From positions 1 through 48,952 of the forward strand of contig CANPYS010000012.1 in the NCBI GenBank assembly GCA_947588655.1: 48,952 nucleotides of DNA, given 5' to 3'. Below, in pieces: positions 19,401 to 27,714 of this stretch (positions are counted from its first letter, which is position 1; each line of letters starts with the position of its first letter). Below the pieces are notes generated by a model. The model made no database searches, was not told the DNA's origin, and was given only the letters and a program-made list of their open reading frames with translations. This DNA is from an uncultured Alphaproteobacteria bacterium (GTDB lineage: Bacteria > Pseudomonadota > Alphaproteobacteria > RF32 > CAG-239). Position numbers and translations under genes: made by a program.

Positions 19401-20589
19401 GGTAAATATCAAGCAATGCCTCTTCACGGCAGTGGTTTTTATCAATCTCAAGCGTGTTGCGGATATAAGGTCCAACATTCACGCCGTCAATATAAAGAAT
19501 GCTTAATTCGGTAATTTTGTTTTCCGTCAGCTTATTTAAAAGCTCTTCATTTAATTCCGCGCCTGCATCGGCCAAAACTTCGCCTGTTTTGGCATTGACA
19601 ATGGCTTTTGCTAAATATTTGCCGTAAAGCTGTGTCTTTTCAACCTGATATTCTTCCAAGCCGTCTTTTGCAAGCTTTTCTGCTGTTCGGGGCGTAATTT
19701 TTTTACCTTGCTCCCAAACAACCTTGCCTGTTTTGGCATTGATAAGGTCAAAGTCAAACTTAACACCTTTCATACGCTCCGGCACAAACTTAACTTTCCA
19801 GCCTTTTTTGTTAGCGGTATAAGTATCTGCTTCATAGAAATAAGCCAAAATTTCTTCTTTATCCATGCCTTTGATATCTTCAAAAGCAACTTTTTTGCCG
19901 GCTTTAATTTTTTCTTCCGTTTCGGCAGAATATAAAGAATAAAGCAAAGATGTCACCGGTAATTTGCGGCGGCGGTCAATACGGGCGTAAATCAGGTCTT
20001 TAGCGTCAAACTCAAAATCAAGCCAAGAGCCACGATAAGGAATAACACGCGCGGCAAACAAAAATTTGCCCGAAGACATGGTCTTGCCTTTGTCGTGATC
20101 AAAGAATACGCCCGGCGAACGGTGCATTTGCGAAACAACAACGCGTTCCGTACCATTAAAGATAAATGTACCTTTATCGGTCATGAGCGGAATATCGCCC
20201 ATATAAACGTCTTGCTCTTTAATGTCATGAATAGATTTTGCGCCTGTGGCTTCGTCAATATCCCAAACAACCAAACGCAATGTGGCTTTAATAGGCGCGG
20301 CATAAGTCATATCGCGCTTAATGCATTCGTCCACATCGTACTTGGGTTCTTCAAGCTCATATTTGACGAACTCAAGTTCGCCTGTTCCTGAAAAATCTTT
20401 AATCGGGAAAATGGATTTGAATACCTCTTCCAAACCGAATTCGCAGTGATCGCCGTTAGAATCAACGTTATTAATAAAACTGGAATAAGAACCGGTCTGG
20501 ACTTCAATCAAACTCGGCATATCAATGACAGCGTCAATTTTGCCGAAGTTTTTTCTTACACGTTTTTTGCTCGTATAAGATGCCTTCAT
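16423..20589 (-). CDS. rpoB: DNA-directed RNA polymerase subunit beta
   Basis: A 1388-aa subunit that forms the RNA polymerase active-site cleft with beta'. The rifampicin-region sequence [21 protein letters not shown] is intact, followed by LSALGPGG and the C-terminal [24 protein letters not shown] 20589 has AGGAAAG upstream. The ribosomal protein genes rplJ-rplL that normally precede rpoB are absent from this window. Instead there is a 222-bp gap with its own promoter-like sequence and then an unrelated hypothetical gene, so transcription is probably uncoupled from an L10 operon here. Confidence 0.99.
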   Translation of the reverse strand: MKASYTSKKRVRKNFGKIDAVIDMPSLIEVQTGSYSSFINNVDSNGDHCEFGLEEVFKSIFPIKDFSGTGELEFVKYELEEPKYDVDECIKRDMTYAAPIKATLRLVVWDIDEATGAKSIHDIKEQDVYMGDIPLMTDKGTFIFNGTERVVVSQMHRSPGVFFDHDKGKTMSSGKFLFAARVIPYRGSWLDFEFDAKDLIYARIDRRRKLPVTSLLYSLYSAETEEKIKAGKKVAFEDIKGMDKEEILAYFYEADTYTANKKGWKVKFVPERMKGVKFDFDLINAKTGKVVWEQGKKITPRTAEKLAKDGLEEYQVEKTQLYGKYLAKAIVNAKTGEVLADAGAELNEELLNKLTENKITELSILYIDGVNVGPYIRNTLEIDKNHCREEALLDIYRVMRPGEPATLEASHQVFKNLFFDEDRYDLSSVGRVKMNLALDIPFEEAPDTYRILRKDDILRIIKHMIELRDGKGEVDDIDHLGNRRVRSVGELMENQYRMGLLRMERAIREKMSAEVLNNVKPQDLVNAKPIAAVIREFFGSSQLSQFMDQNNPLSEITHKRRLSALGPGGLSRDRAGFEVRDVHPTHYGRICPIETPEGPNIGLINSLSTYARINKYGFIECPYRKVVNGVVTKDVVYLSADEESKFIIAESNAKVKDDGHFENDMIACRKAGEVIFASPAEIGLIDVSPKQLVSVATALIPFLESDDANRALMGSNMQRQGVPLLRSEAPLIGTGIEETVAKDSGATLVAKYDGVVDSVDANRIVIRSDSSKAGEVGVEIYRLQKFRRSNQNTCINQVPLVKVGDKIKAGDIIADGPCTNMGELALGKNVLVAFMPWNGLNYEDAILLSERISRDDVLTSLHIEEFEVMARDTKLGQEEITRDIPNVGEEALRNLDEAGIVYIGAEVKAGDILVGKVTPKGESPVTPEEKLLRAIFGEKASDVRDTSLRVQPGIEGVVVDVHVFSRRGVEKDERALSIEQQEISQLAKDRDDEIAIVRRSFDARLKSMLVGQTVVDAPKGIAKKAKITAEMLDEMPSAQWRKIVVKDENVMAQIEELSAAFDDRVAKVQKHFDDKVEKVQRGDDLLPGVLKMVKVFIATKRKMQTGDKMAGRHGNKGTVSRVLPLQDMPYMEDGTPVDIVLNPLGVPSRMNVGQILETHLGWAAKELGKQLNEMCEQYKRGEKTIEDLNKRLKQIYGEKQYKSDIAPLSEPEKMELIANLKDGIPMATPVFDGASNDDINNMLEMAGLPTSGQIDLYDGRTGEKFDRKVTVGIIYMIKLHHIVDEKMHARSVGPYSLVTQQPLGGKAQFGGQRFGEMEVWALQAYGAAYTLQEMLTVKSDDVNGRTKVYEAIVRGEDTFETGVPESFNVLVKEMKSLCLNVEMMNEEV

Positions 20590-20615
20590 GTTGCTCTTTC
20601 CTTTACTAGGTTAAA

Positions 20616-20659
20616 TTCCGCGACAATCCTATCGGCAAACCCGAAACCCGACCGCGGAA
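20616..20659 (-). promoter_or_regulatory. Inverted repeat in the rpoB leader
   Basis: TTCCGCG (20616-20622) and CGCGGAA (20653-20659) can pair around a 30-nt G-rich loop (minus strand) within the 5' untranslated region of rpoB. It may be a regulatory or stabilising leader structure. No terminator-like T-run directly follows. A role is inference only. Confidence 0.35.
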
Positions 20660-20766
20660 GGTTAAAAACAAGTTATTATGCGTTAAAAAACCGAATCGCT
20701 CAAACCCCTAGGCATTGTGCCAAACTTGAGCAAATTCACCGAATAATTTTTGCAAAAACTGGCAAA

Positions 20767-20795
20767 TTTTTACACGATTTTATCTTAAATTGCAA
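20767..20795 (-). promoter_or_regulatory. Candidate promoter of rpoBC
   Basis: On the minus strand, TTGCAA (20790-20795) and TAAAAA (20767-20772) are 17 bp apart. This would give a leader of about 170 nt before rpoB. It is the best match in the 222-bp gap 20590-20811, but the -10 is only moderate. Confidence 0.45.
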
Positions 20796-20811
20796 GCACT
20801 TTTTTTAAATT

Positions 20812-22629
20812 TTACAGACCGCCTCGGCCTTTCTCCGGAAGAGGTGGCGTTTTGACTTCATCTTCCTTCTTCTTTTCAGGAATAATGTAAGCATCGCAAG
20901 CCGGATTTTTATAATCTGTCGGTAATGTCAATTTATCCACACCATTTTCTTGTAAATAAGCATTAAAGCCACTGAGCGAGCCTTTGACATCTTTGACCAG
21001 ACCGTCAATCACAACCAAGGGGTTACGTCTGTATTTACGTTTTTCTTCTCGCGCTAACTCCGCTTTAATTTCTTTTTTGGCTTTTTCAATATGGATAGGA
21101 ATAAATGTGTCATAAAGTTTTTCCCATTCCTGCGGCGTTATATCGTATTTTGATTTTTTCAAAGATATACCGGCAGCTGCGACAGATTCTTTCAAATCAG
21201 GATTTTTTGAAACAAAATCTTCCAAATCTGGATGCTTTTTATAAATTTCAAATAAAGCACCTAAGGCATATCCAGCGCCAATTGTTGTTGCCGCGCCATA
21301 ATCACGATCTTGAGAGCCTTCTTCAATCTTGTCAATAAACTTAAGATAAATGTTACTATAACCTTTACGGAAGTTCTCAAATTTATACACTTCTTCCACG
21401 CTAGCCAACATATTTTCTTCAGATCTTTCCAGTTTTTTGCCTTTTAATGCCGCATTGTCACGGTACTGTTCAGCTAAACGCTTTTCAAAAAGAATGAACT
21501 CCTCTTGTCCAAGTTTTCCACGGGCTTTTTCTTTCATCATATTCATCTTAGCAATATTAAGGCTAATGCCAACCGGCACAATCCCTTTTTCAGCGCATGC
21601 CACAAGCCAAACACCTTTATCTTGGTTCGGGATATTTTTAAAATTAAGGTGTGTTATGCCTGTTCCCTTAATCACGCCCAAGAAATCGCCCGCCATAACG
21701 TCATCCATCTTTTTACCGCCTGGCGTGGCATAAGCAAAACGGAATTTGCCTGATTTTTGATCCTGCCCAATGTACAAACGATAAGCATAGGTCGGCACAT
21801 GAAAACCGTTTTTATCTTCCAAGCCATCCATTTTTTCATTATCGCGGTTTGGTTTATCATAAAGGCTAAACTCAAGCATGCCGTTTCTATGATGTTCAAA
21901 ATAAGTTAAACCGCGCGTTTTATGGATGTCGTTTTCCAAAAAATTCAGCATATCTTCGCGCAAGCTTTCAAGCGTTTTTGGCTTTTTGGCTTTTTTCTTT
22001 GGCTCAGGGATAGAAATAACCTCATGTTCAGGCACGGCCGTTTCAAGCTCGCGGATTTCTTCAGGGGCTTTAAGATCTTCTTCCCGCCTATCAGCCAAAA
22101 ACTTTTTGGTTAACTCCAAAAGCTTGTCATCTAAAGAAAAATCGCTCCCAGCTTCAGGCATATCAATATCATAAACCGAGATACCATTTTTTTCACAAAA
22201 CTCTAAAATGCGTTTAAAACGCACGTCATCTAGCTTGCTTAAAGTTTCTTCATCAAAGTTTAAGCGCGCTCTTAATTGCGGCTTGTCTTCGCCAGCTTTA
22301 TCAAAAGGTTCAACCGAAATTGCAAATTTTGAGCCATCTTCTGTTTCAAAGGCAAGCTCCAGCCCTTTGGTCTTATCTTCCACATCTTTGGCTTCAGGTA
22401 CAATATCGGCGCGCGTTACCTCAACTTCGCGCATTTGAACATGAAGATGGTCATCTTCAGAAATATTTTCACGGATACTGTAGAGTTTCGGAAAAGACTC
22501 AGGATATTTTTTCAAAAGGTCAATATCGGCTTCAGCCTTTTTGTCTTCTAAAGCGCGCATGACATTATCATAGCTCATTTCTTCAAAATGATGATTGAGC
22601 GTTTTAAACGTCAAATATGTTCTTGCCAT
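20812..22629 (-). CDS. Hypothetical protein, 605 aa, family not recognised
   Basis: I do not recognise a family with confidence. I start it at ATG 22629 (GGAG upstream); the longer frame to 22704 adds residues overlapping rsmD. The protein is soluble-looking, has no signal peptide or membrane segment, and is highly charged. Residues about 1-130 are acidic. A Lys-rich linker (PKKKAKKPK) lies near 210. The central part has LYIGQDQKSGKFRFAYATPGG and a segment WLVACAEKGIVPVGIS that faintly recalls the W-L-A-GI-V-G pattern of large polyvalent (LPD7-like) domains of conjugative proteins; this is weak. The C-terminus is proline- and charge-rich. It lies 49 bp after rsmD, same strand, so it may belong to the rluB-rsmD transcript. 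Confidence 0.75.
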   Translation of the reverse strand: MARTYLTFKTLNHHFEEMSYDNVMRALEDKKAEADIDLLKKYPESFPKLYSIRENISEDDHLHVQMREVEVTRADIVPEAKDVEDKTKGLELAFETEDGSKFAISVEPFDKAGEDKPQLRARLNFDEETLSKLDDVRFKRILEFCEKNGISVYDIDMPEAGSDFSLDDKLLELTKKFLADRREEDLKAPEEIRELETAVPEHEVISIPEPKKKAKKPKTLESLREDMLNFLENDIHKTRGLTYFEHHRNGMLEFSLYDKPNRDNEKMDGLEDKNGFHVPTYAYRLYIGQDQKSGKFRFAYATPGGKKMDDVMAGDFLGVIKGTGITHLNFKNIPNQDKGVWLVACAEKGIVPVGISLNIAKMNMMKEKARGKLGQEEFILFEKRLAEQYRDNAALKGKKLERSEENMLASVEEVYKFENFRKGYSNIYLKFIDKIEEGSQDRDYGAATTIGAGYALGALFEIYKKHPDLEDFVSKNPDLKESVAAAGISLKKSKYDITPQEWEKLYDTFIPIHIEKAKKEIKAELAREEKRKYRRNPLVVIDGLVKDVKGSLSGFNAYLQENGVDKLTLPTDYKNPACDAYIIPEKKKEDEVKTPPLPEKGRGGL

Positions 22630-22678
22630 TATTTTACTCCACTGTTTGTCCGTTATCTTTAAAGTAACACAATTTATT

Positions 22679-23236
22679 TTAAATATCAACGATTTTTTTG
22701 TCAAAAGTCAAAAAAATCACTTTTGCCAAGCCATAAATTTTTTCATCTGTTTTGCAAAAACCCAAAGGCGGGGTTAAAGCCTCGTCTTTTCGGACTTCTA
22801 CCATGCAAAAAGCGCCCTCCAGAAGCCAACTTTTTTTCGCAAGCTCAGTCAAAGCTGGTTCTGTTAAGCCTTTGGCATAAGGCGCATCGCAGAACACCAA
22901 GTTATATGTTTGTTTTGCATAAGGCAAGTGGCAAGCGTCAGCGCGCAAAACTTCAAGCTTTTGTTTAAAATCAGGAAACAATGCCGCATTTTTTGTAGCC
23001 AAAGCCGTGTCTTTATCAATCAGGAGGGCTTTTTCAGCGCCACGAGAAAGGGCTTCCAGCCCAAAAGCGCCCGTACCGGCAAAAATATCAATCACACTTA
23101 AGCCCGAAAAGCCGCCAAAACGCGAATAAAGCACGCTAAAAAGCGCTTCACGCGCCCGATCCGATGTTGGACGAACGCCCTCTCGCGTTGGCGAAAAAAG
23201 CTTTTTGCCACGATATTTCCCTGCAATTATCCTCAT
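22679..23236 (-). CDS. rsmD: 16S rRNA (guanine(966)-N2)-methyltransferase RsmD
   Basis: A 185-aa SAM-dependent methyltransferase that modifies G966 of 16S rRNA in the small subunit. The N-terminal signature MRIIAGKYRGKKL and the element RPTSDRAREALF are typical. The SAM-binding loop is DIFAGTGAFGLEALSRGA. The catalytic motif is DAPY (about residue 118) where many members have DPPY. The ATG overlaps the rluB stop by four bases (ATGA), so translation is coupled. Confidence 0.96.
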   Translation of the reverse strand: MRIIAGKYRGKKLFSPTREGVRPTSDRAREALFSVLYSRFGGFSGLSVIDIFAGTGAFGLEALSRGAEKALLIDKDTALATKNAALFPDFKQKLEVLRADACHLPYAKQTYNLVFCDAPYAKGLTEPALTELAKKSWLLEGAFCMVEVRKDEALTPPLGFCKTDEKIYGLAKVIFLTFDKKIVDI

Positions 23237-23955
23237 TTTTGAAACCTTGCGCCTAATTGCTCTTTCAAAACTTTTTGCGGAACTTCCCTGATTTCGCCTT
23301 TTTTGAGGTTGCCAAGCTGAAACGGCCCGTACGAAACCCTAATTAAACGCGCCACCTCAAGCCCAATAAACTTCATCAACTTTCGGATTTCGCGGTTTTT
23401 GCCCTCGGTTAAAGTGATACTAAGCCAAGAATTGCTTCCTTGCGTGCTATCCACAACGGCCGTGACTTTGCCGTATTTGACGCCTTCAACTGTCACGCCT
23501 TTTTCAAGTTCCGCCAATTTTTTCAAATCTACGCGCCCATGCACGCGCACCCGATAACGCCTGCTCCATGCATTTTTGGGCAATTCCAGCGTGCGGGAAA
23601 GCTCCCCATCGTTAGTTAAAAGCAACAAGCCCTCGGAATTAAGGTCTAGCCGACCAACACTCATCACACGCGGCAAACTTGGCGGTAAATGATCAAAAAC
23701 AGTCGGGCGATTTTTTTCATCTTTATGCGTGGTAATTAAGCCTGTCGGTTTATAATAAAGCCAAAGGCGTGTTTTTTCCGTTTCAGGCAGTTTTTCGCCG
23801 TCAAACAAAACCTTATCCGTCCCTTCCACATTAAACGCCGGCGTTGACACAACTTCGCTATTGACTGTAACGCGCCCTTCTAAAATATATTTTTCAGCAT
23901 CGCGGCGCGAGCATAACCCCGAACGCGCTATAAATTTTGCTAGCCTTTCGCTCAT
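23233..23955 (-). CDS. rluB: 23S rRNA pseudouridine synthase, RluB/RsuA family
   Basis: A 240-aa enzyme that converts uridine to pseudouridine in rRNA. An N-terminal S4 RNA-binding domain (LAKFIARSGLCSRRDAEKYI, residues about 4-23) is followed by the catalytic domain with YKPTG and the active-site aspartate in GRLDLNSEGLLLLTNDG. A C-terminal GKNREIRKLM motif is also present. ATG 23955 (AAGGAAA upstream) is preferred over the frame start at 23997 because the S4 domain begins there. RluB versus RsuA-type specificity cannot be settled from sequence alone; RluB is the common chromosomal copy. It is the first gene of a minus-strand run with rsmD. Confidence 0.92.
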   Translation of the reverse strand: MSERLAKFIARSGLCSRRDAEKYILEGRVTVNSEVVSTPAFNVEGTDKVLFDGEKLPETEKTRLWLYYKPTGLITTHKDEKNRPTVFDHLPPSLPRVMSVGRLDLNSEGLLLLTNDGELSRTLELPKNAWSRRYRVRVHGRVDLKKLAELEKGVTVEGVKYGKVTAVVDSTQGSNSWLSITLTEGKNREIRKLMKFIGLEVARLIRVSYGPFQLGNLKKGEIREVPQKVLKEQLGARFQK

Positions 23956-24022
23956 TTTTTGTTTCCTTTTTGATAAATTTGTTTTATGATAAACCATATT
24001 TTGAAAATTGCAAAGGTTATTT

Positions 24023-24487
24023 ATGACTGATCAGGATTATATGGCGCTCGCCCTCAAAGAGGCTCAAAAAGCTTTTCAAGCCGATGAAACACCTGTTGGC
24101 GCGGTGCTTGTTGACACTTTAAGCGGAAAAATTGTCGCCAAAGCGCATAATCAAACCGAACATGGGCAAGATGTGACGGCTCACGCCGAAATTTTGGCTC
24201 TGCGCAAAGGGCTTAAAAAACTTTCTCAAAAAAGGCTTTGGGATTGCGACTTATATGTGACGCTTGAGCCTTGCGCAATGTGCGCGGCCGCTATTTCTTT
24301 TGCGCGCATTCGGCGGGTTGTTTTTGGGGCTTTTGATGCCAAAGGCGGCGCGGTTGAGAGTCATATTCGCTTTTTTGAAAGCCCTGCTTGTCATTTTCGC
24401 CCCAATGTTAAAAGTGGCGTGAATAACCTTGAATGCGGACAAATTTTGAAAGATTTTTTTAAAACCAAACGCGCAAAAAACTCTTGA
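24023..24487 (+). CDS. tadA: tRNA-specific adenosine deaminase TadA
   Basis: A 154-aa zinc deaminase that converts A34 of tRNA-Arg(ACG) to inosine for wobble decoding. The zinc and catalytic residues are in HAEILAL (proton-donor Glu) and PCAMCAAA. The start is ATG 24023 with AAGG upstream; a TTG six codons earlier is less likely. It is divergent from rluB across 67 bp. Pairing of rRNA- and tRNA-modification genes across a divergent junction fits a translation-maintenance neighbourhood. Confidence 0.95.
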   Translation: MTDQDYMALALKEAQKAFQADETPVGAVLVDTLSGKIVAKAHNQTEHGQDVTAHAEILALRKGLKKLSQKRLWDCDLYVTLEPCAMCAAAISFARIRRVVFGAFDAKGGAVESHIRFFESPACHFRPNVKSGVNNLECGQILKDFFKTKRAKNS

Positions 24488-24510
24488 CAAAATATATTTT
24501 ATCATATAAC
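24484..24510 (+). promoter_or_regulatory. Promoter of the small membrane protein gene at 24560
   Basis: TTGACA at 24484-24489 overlaps the tadA stop codon, and TATAAC at 24505-24510 follows with a 15-bp gap. The leader would be about 45 nt long and lacks an obvious Shine-Dalgarno sequence before ATG 24560. Confidence 0.55.
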
Positions 24511-24559
24511 CTCTTTATCAATTAACCTTATTATGTCTTATATTTAACTTCTTATTATT

Positions 24560-25051
24560 ATGAAAACAAATGAAAAACCTTTTCTAAGGGCTTTTAAGAC
24601 CGTGCTTGCTTTGGCAGGGGCAGTTGTTGGCATTATTGCTCTATTCTTTTTGTGCGACTTTATGTACGAAAAAGAACAGTTTGCTTTTCCTTTATGGATT
24701 TCTGCAAACGCACTGCTTTACATTTTTTTTCTCATGACCAATGACAAAGAGCTTGTTATTTATGTGCTCTTTTTTCTTGTCAATGCACTCGGGTGGGTAA
24801 TTGGCGCCCTAATTTGCTGGATTGCCGGCTTAAAAATTTTGATTTGCACGCCCATCCTTTTTGGTATGGTTCTTATTCTGTTATTCTTTGTTCTTAGCGG
24901 TTTTTATCCCGCTTGTGTATCTCTCAAAAAGAATTACAAAAGATGGTATCATGAAGGTATCATAAAAAATTGGTTGCAATGGTTAGCCGGACTTTTGACG
25001 GGCATTATTGTCGTTGGGATTCTGGTTTATGCTTTTTACTTTTTCATATAA
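24560..25051 (+). CDS. Small multi-pass membrane protein of unknown function (163 aa)
   Basis: About five hydrophobic segments are visible (roughly residues 14-34, 45-60, 68-92, 95-117 and 137-162) with short charged loops such as KKNYKRWYHEG. No signal or conserved catalytic motif was recognised. The start follows a run of T and A with no ribosome-binding site, as for the genes at 27558 (minus) and 40538. It is monocistronic: own promoter-like sequence and a terminator just after the stop. Confidence 0.7.
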   Translation: MKTNEKPFLRAFKTVLALAGAVVGIIALFFLCDFMYEKEQFAFPLWISANALLYIFFLMTNDKELVIYVLFFLVNALGWVIGALICWIAGLKILICTPILFGMVLILLFFVLSGFYPACVSLKKNYKRWYHEGIIKNWLQWLAGLLTGIIVVGILVYAFYFFI

Positions 25052-25055
25052 TTTT

Positions 25056-25084
25056 AAAAGGTCGCTTTCATTTGGCGACCTTTT
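25056..25084. terminator. Bidirectional terminator between convergent genes
   Basis: A 10-bp stem (AAAAGGTCGC / GCGACCTTTT) with T-rich tails on both strands. It lies between the membrane protein ending at 25051 and the antiporter gene, whose stop codon it touches. Confidence 0.85.
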
Positions 25085-26993
25085 ATTTTTCCTCATTTTT
25101 TGGCTCACCTTGCAGATTGTTCAAAAACTGGTTTTCAATTTGCAAATAGCGGTCTGAAAGCCCTTTGGATTGTAAAATCAGCGCCACCGTGATTAAAAGC
25201 ATGAGAAAAGTCACTTTTGGATTTTCGGTTAAAAACTGATGCACAACCATCACAATAAAAAAGCCCACAAGCCCCAAACGAAACCCCGTTAAGACCAATA
25301 GCGGCAGGCGGTTTGAGGCACGTGCGTACCACAAAATACTGTAAATGCGCGCCGCGCGACTCTCTGATAAAAAAAGCTTTTTTACAAAAGGCGTGTTTTC
25401 TGTTAAGACATTTTGCCAAACCGATTGGCTTGAAGGCACACATTTATCGTTTATCGGTAAACTTCCCTCGCAAACACTTTCTGCCTTTGTTAAATTTTTA
25501 AAACCCAATCTTGATAAAACGCTGTAAAACGCATCTATTAATGTGCCATTGTAGCCAATGAGGCCTTTTAAAAACGGCGACATCAACACAAGGGTTGAAA
25601 TCGTTAAAACAAGGCGTGCCGACAAATCAGGCAATTCTTTTGATAACCATGGGCGCACGACGCTCATCATCAGCGCCATAACAGCATACAAGACAACTGA
25701 AAATAAAAAAATGCGCATAAACCAGCTCTTAAACAATTCGCGCCATAATTTTTCTTCTGTCAGGGCAACAACATTTTTCTTGGTGCCGCGGTTGATGTAT
25801 TCGTGCCAACTTAAGGGCAAAATTTTGTTTAAGATTTTATAAGCTTTGTCGGCCGATTTAATCATCAGTGGCGTTAAAAACGTCGTAACAACCGAAACCG
25901 CCACAATAATCGGATAAACAAAGCCGTCTAAAACGCCAAGTTCTCGCCCCAAGGTGGCAATAATGAAGGCAAATTCGCCAACTTGCGCCAAGGAAAAACT
26001 ACTTTCAACCGCTGTTTTTAAATTCTGACCTGATATGGTAAATCCAAAAATGGAAAATACCACTTTGCCGATAATCACAACAAGCGTGATGATTAAAATG
26101 GGATAAGCATAAGTGACAAACATCAAAGGATTAACCATCATGCCAACACTTACAAAAAATACCGCGCCAAAAAAATCTTTCAAAGGTTTTATAACCGTTT
26201 CAATATGCTTAATCGCGCCTGTTTCGGATAAAACCGAGCCCATAACAAAAGCGCCTAAAGCGGAGGAAAACCCTGAATAAACCGCGATAAACACCATGGA
26301 TAAACTTAAGGTAACGCTTAAAAGCAAAAGCATTTCATCGTTTAACAAGGGGCTTATTTTTTGAAGCATCGTCGGGACAATATAAATGCCTATGATAAAG
26401 CATAAAACCAAAAAGAACATCAGCTTAAAAGCGCTTAATCCCAACGCTTCGCCGTTGATGTTATTACCAAGCGCGATAGTGGGCAATAAAACCAAAAGCA
26501 AAATGCCCATCATATCTTCTATGACTAAAACGCCAAAAACAAGATCCGTAAATTTTTGTTTTGGAATGCCCAAGTCATCAAAGGCCTTGATAATGATGGT
26601 GGTTGATGACATGGAAATCATGGAGCCTAAAAAGAAACTGTCTATGGTACTCCAAGATAAAAACAAGCCTGCGTAATGACCTAAAAAAAGCAAAAGAAAT
26701 ATGTTGAGCGTGGCGGTAATTGTGGCGGACTTGCCAACACTTAATAATTTTTTGAAGCTGAACTCTAACCCTAAGCCAAAAAGCAAAAAAATGACGCCGA
26801 TATCTGCCCAAATCAGCAAGTTTTGAGAATCTGAAACGGTGGGCAAAAAATGAAGATAAGGACCTGCTAAAATGCCTGCAAGCAAGTAGCCCAACACCAT
26901 CGGTTGCTTAAATCTTCTGAAAATAAGCGTGATGACAGCGGCATAAACCGTAATTAACGTTAAATCGGCTATAAGAGGATGAAGCCCATGCAT
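25083..26993 (-). CDS. Kef/CPA2-type monovalent cation:proton antiporter
   Basis: A 636-aa integral membrane protein. The first 390 residues show the Na+/H+ exchanger fold with many membrane helices and the CPA2 signatures PMVLGYLLAGILAGP and LLFGLGLEFS. SSTTIIIKAFDDLG and LVIEDMMGILLL follow; the ED corresponds to the usual transport carboxylates. It should exchange K+ or Na+ for H+ across the inner membrane. KefB/KefC end in a cytosolic nucleotide-binding RCK domain; here no such GxGxxG domain is visible. The C-terminal 230 residues instead contain several more hydrophobic segments and a charged tail. The start at 26993 has GAGGAAA upstream. Confidence 0.88.
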   Translation of the reverse strand: MHGLHPLIADLTLITVYAAVITLIFRRFKQPMVLGYLLAGILAGPYLHFLPTVSDSQNLLIWADIGVIFLLFGLGLEFSFKKLLSVGKSATITATLNIFLLLFLGHYAGLFLSWSTIDSFFLGSMISMSSTTIIIKAFDDLGIPKQKFTDLVFGVLVIEDMMGILLLVLLPTIALGNNINGEALGLSAFKLMFFLVLCFIIGIYIVPTMLQKISPLLNDEMLLLLSVTLSLSMVFIAVYSGFSSALGAFVMGSVLSETGAIKHIETVIKPLKDFFGAVFFVSVGMMVNPLMFVTYAYPILIITLVVIIGKVVFSIFGFTISGQNLKTAVESSFSLAQVGEFAFIIATLGRELGVLDGFVYPIIVAVSVVTTFLTPLMIKSADKAYKILNKILPLSWHEYINRGTKKNVVALTEEKLWRELFKSWFMRIFLFSVVLYAVMALMMSVVRPWLSKELPDLSARLVLTISTLVLMSPFLKGLIGYNGTLIDAFYSVLSRLGFKNLTKAESVCEGSLPINDKCVPSSQSVWQNVLTENTPFVKKLFLSESRAARIYSILWYARASNRLPLLVLTGFRLGLVGFFIVMVVHQFLTENPKVTFLMLLITVALILQSKGLSDRYLQIENQFLNNLQGEPKNEEK

Positions 26994-27060
26994 TTGTTTT
27001 CCTCATTGTTTAACTGCTGATAAGATAAGGGCTTATTTTGATATTTCCATAACAAGGCAC

Positions 27061-27089
27061 AAAAAAACGCCCCGAAGGACGTTTTTTTT
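27061..27089 (-). terminator. Terminator of the small membrane protein gene at 27094
   Basis: A short G+C hairpin around a CGAA loop (ACGCCC / GGACGT with one mismatch), flanked by A-run and T-run so it can act on both strands. It lies directly after the stop at 27094. Confidence 0.7.
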
Positions 27090-27093
27090 GATT

Positions 27094-27558
27094 TTACACT
27101 ACGCTATACAGTCCCCAAAGCAAGGCAAAGACTATAAAGCAAAAGATAATGCCGAACAGTTTAATATACCACTTTGTTTTTTCCTCTTCTTTATGCCAAA
27201 GAAGCAAAACTAACGGGCTCAAGAATAGCACTGTTAAAGATATGGGCACGCAAAATTGTGCTATAGGATTGTCTGTAAAAAAGACAACACCATATTTTGC
27301 AAACACAGGTTTCGTGATGACTGCTATCATCATGACCAGAATCACAAACCCTATGAGACTGGCGAAAAAATATCGCCAAGGAAGAAACTTTTCCACTGTA
27401 GCCACGGACAGGAGCAAGAAAATTGCCGTTACTCCCATGAAAGCGAGAAAAATCACTCCCATGCGATCCATGAGACAAAAGCTCGCAAGAAACATCACAA
27501 AGCCTACAATCAGCGATTTGATGGACATTTCTCCCAAATTTTTCAATAATTCCTTCAT
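27094..27558 (-). CDS. Small multi-pass membrane protein of unknown function (154 aa)
   Basis: About five hydrophobic segments, with a charged loop HKEEEKTKWYIK before the last. I choose ATG 27558 (MKELLKNLGEMS) because a promoter lies just upstream at 27602-27630. Longer frames would start inside or before that promoter and run into the divergent priA start. There is no Shine-Dalgarno sequence before the ATG. No family recognised. Similar in size, topology and start context to the gene at 24560, though sequence identity is not obvious. Confidence 0.7.
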   Translation of the reverse strand: MKELLKNLGEMSIKSLIVGFVMFLASFCLMDRMGVIFLAFMGVTAIFLLLSVATVEKFLPWRYFFASLIGFVILVMMIAVITKPVFAKYGVVFFTDNPIAQFCVPISLTVLFLSPLVLLLWHKEEEKTKWYIKLFGIIFCFIVFALLWGLYSVV

Positions 27559-27601
27559 AATTTTTATATTTTGGTTACACAATAATTTTTTTAAGAAACA
27601 A

Positions 27602-27630
27602 ATACTATTTTTCATTTTCTCTTTTGTCAA
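27602..27630 (-). promoter_or_regulatory. Promoter of the gene at 27558
   Basis: On the minus strand, TTGACA (27625-27630) and TAGTAT (27602-27607) are 17 bp apart. It implies a leader of roughly 37 nt and decides the start codon choice for this gene. Confidence 0.7.
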
Positions 27631-27714
27631 TAAAAAAATGTGGGCAAAAGCGCTTCCGACTTTGCAAAAAATATCAACGGCGCTAAACTTTAGCTTACGT
27701 GATAAGGAGGCATA

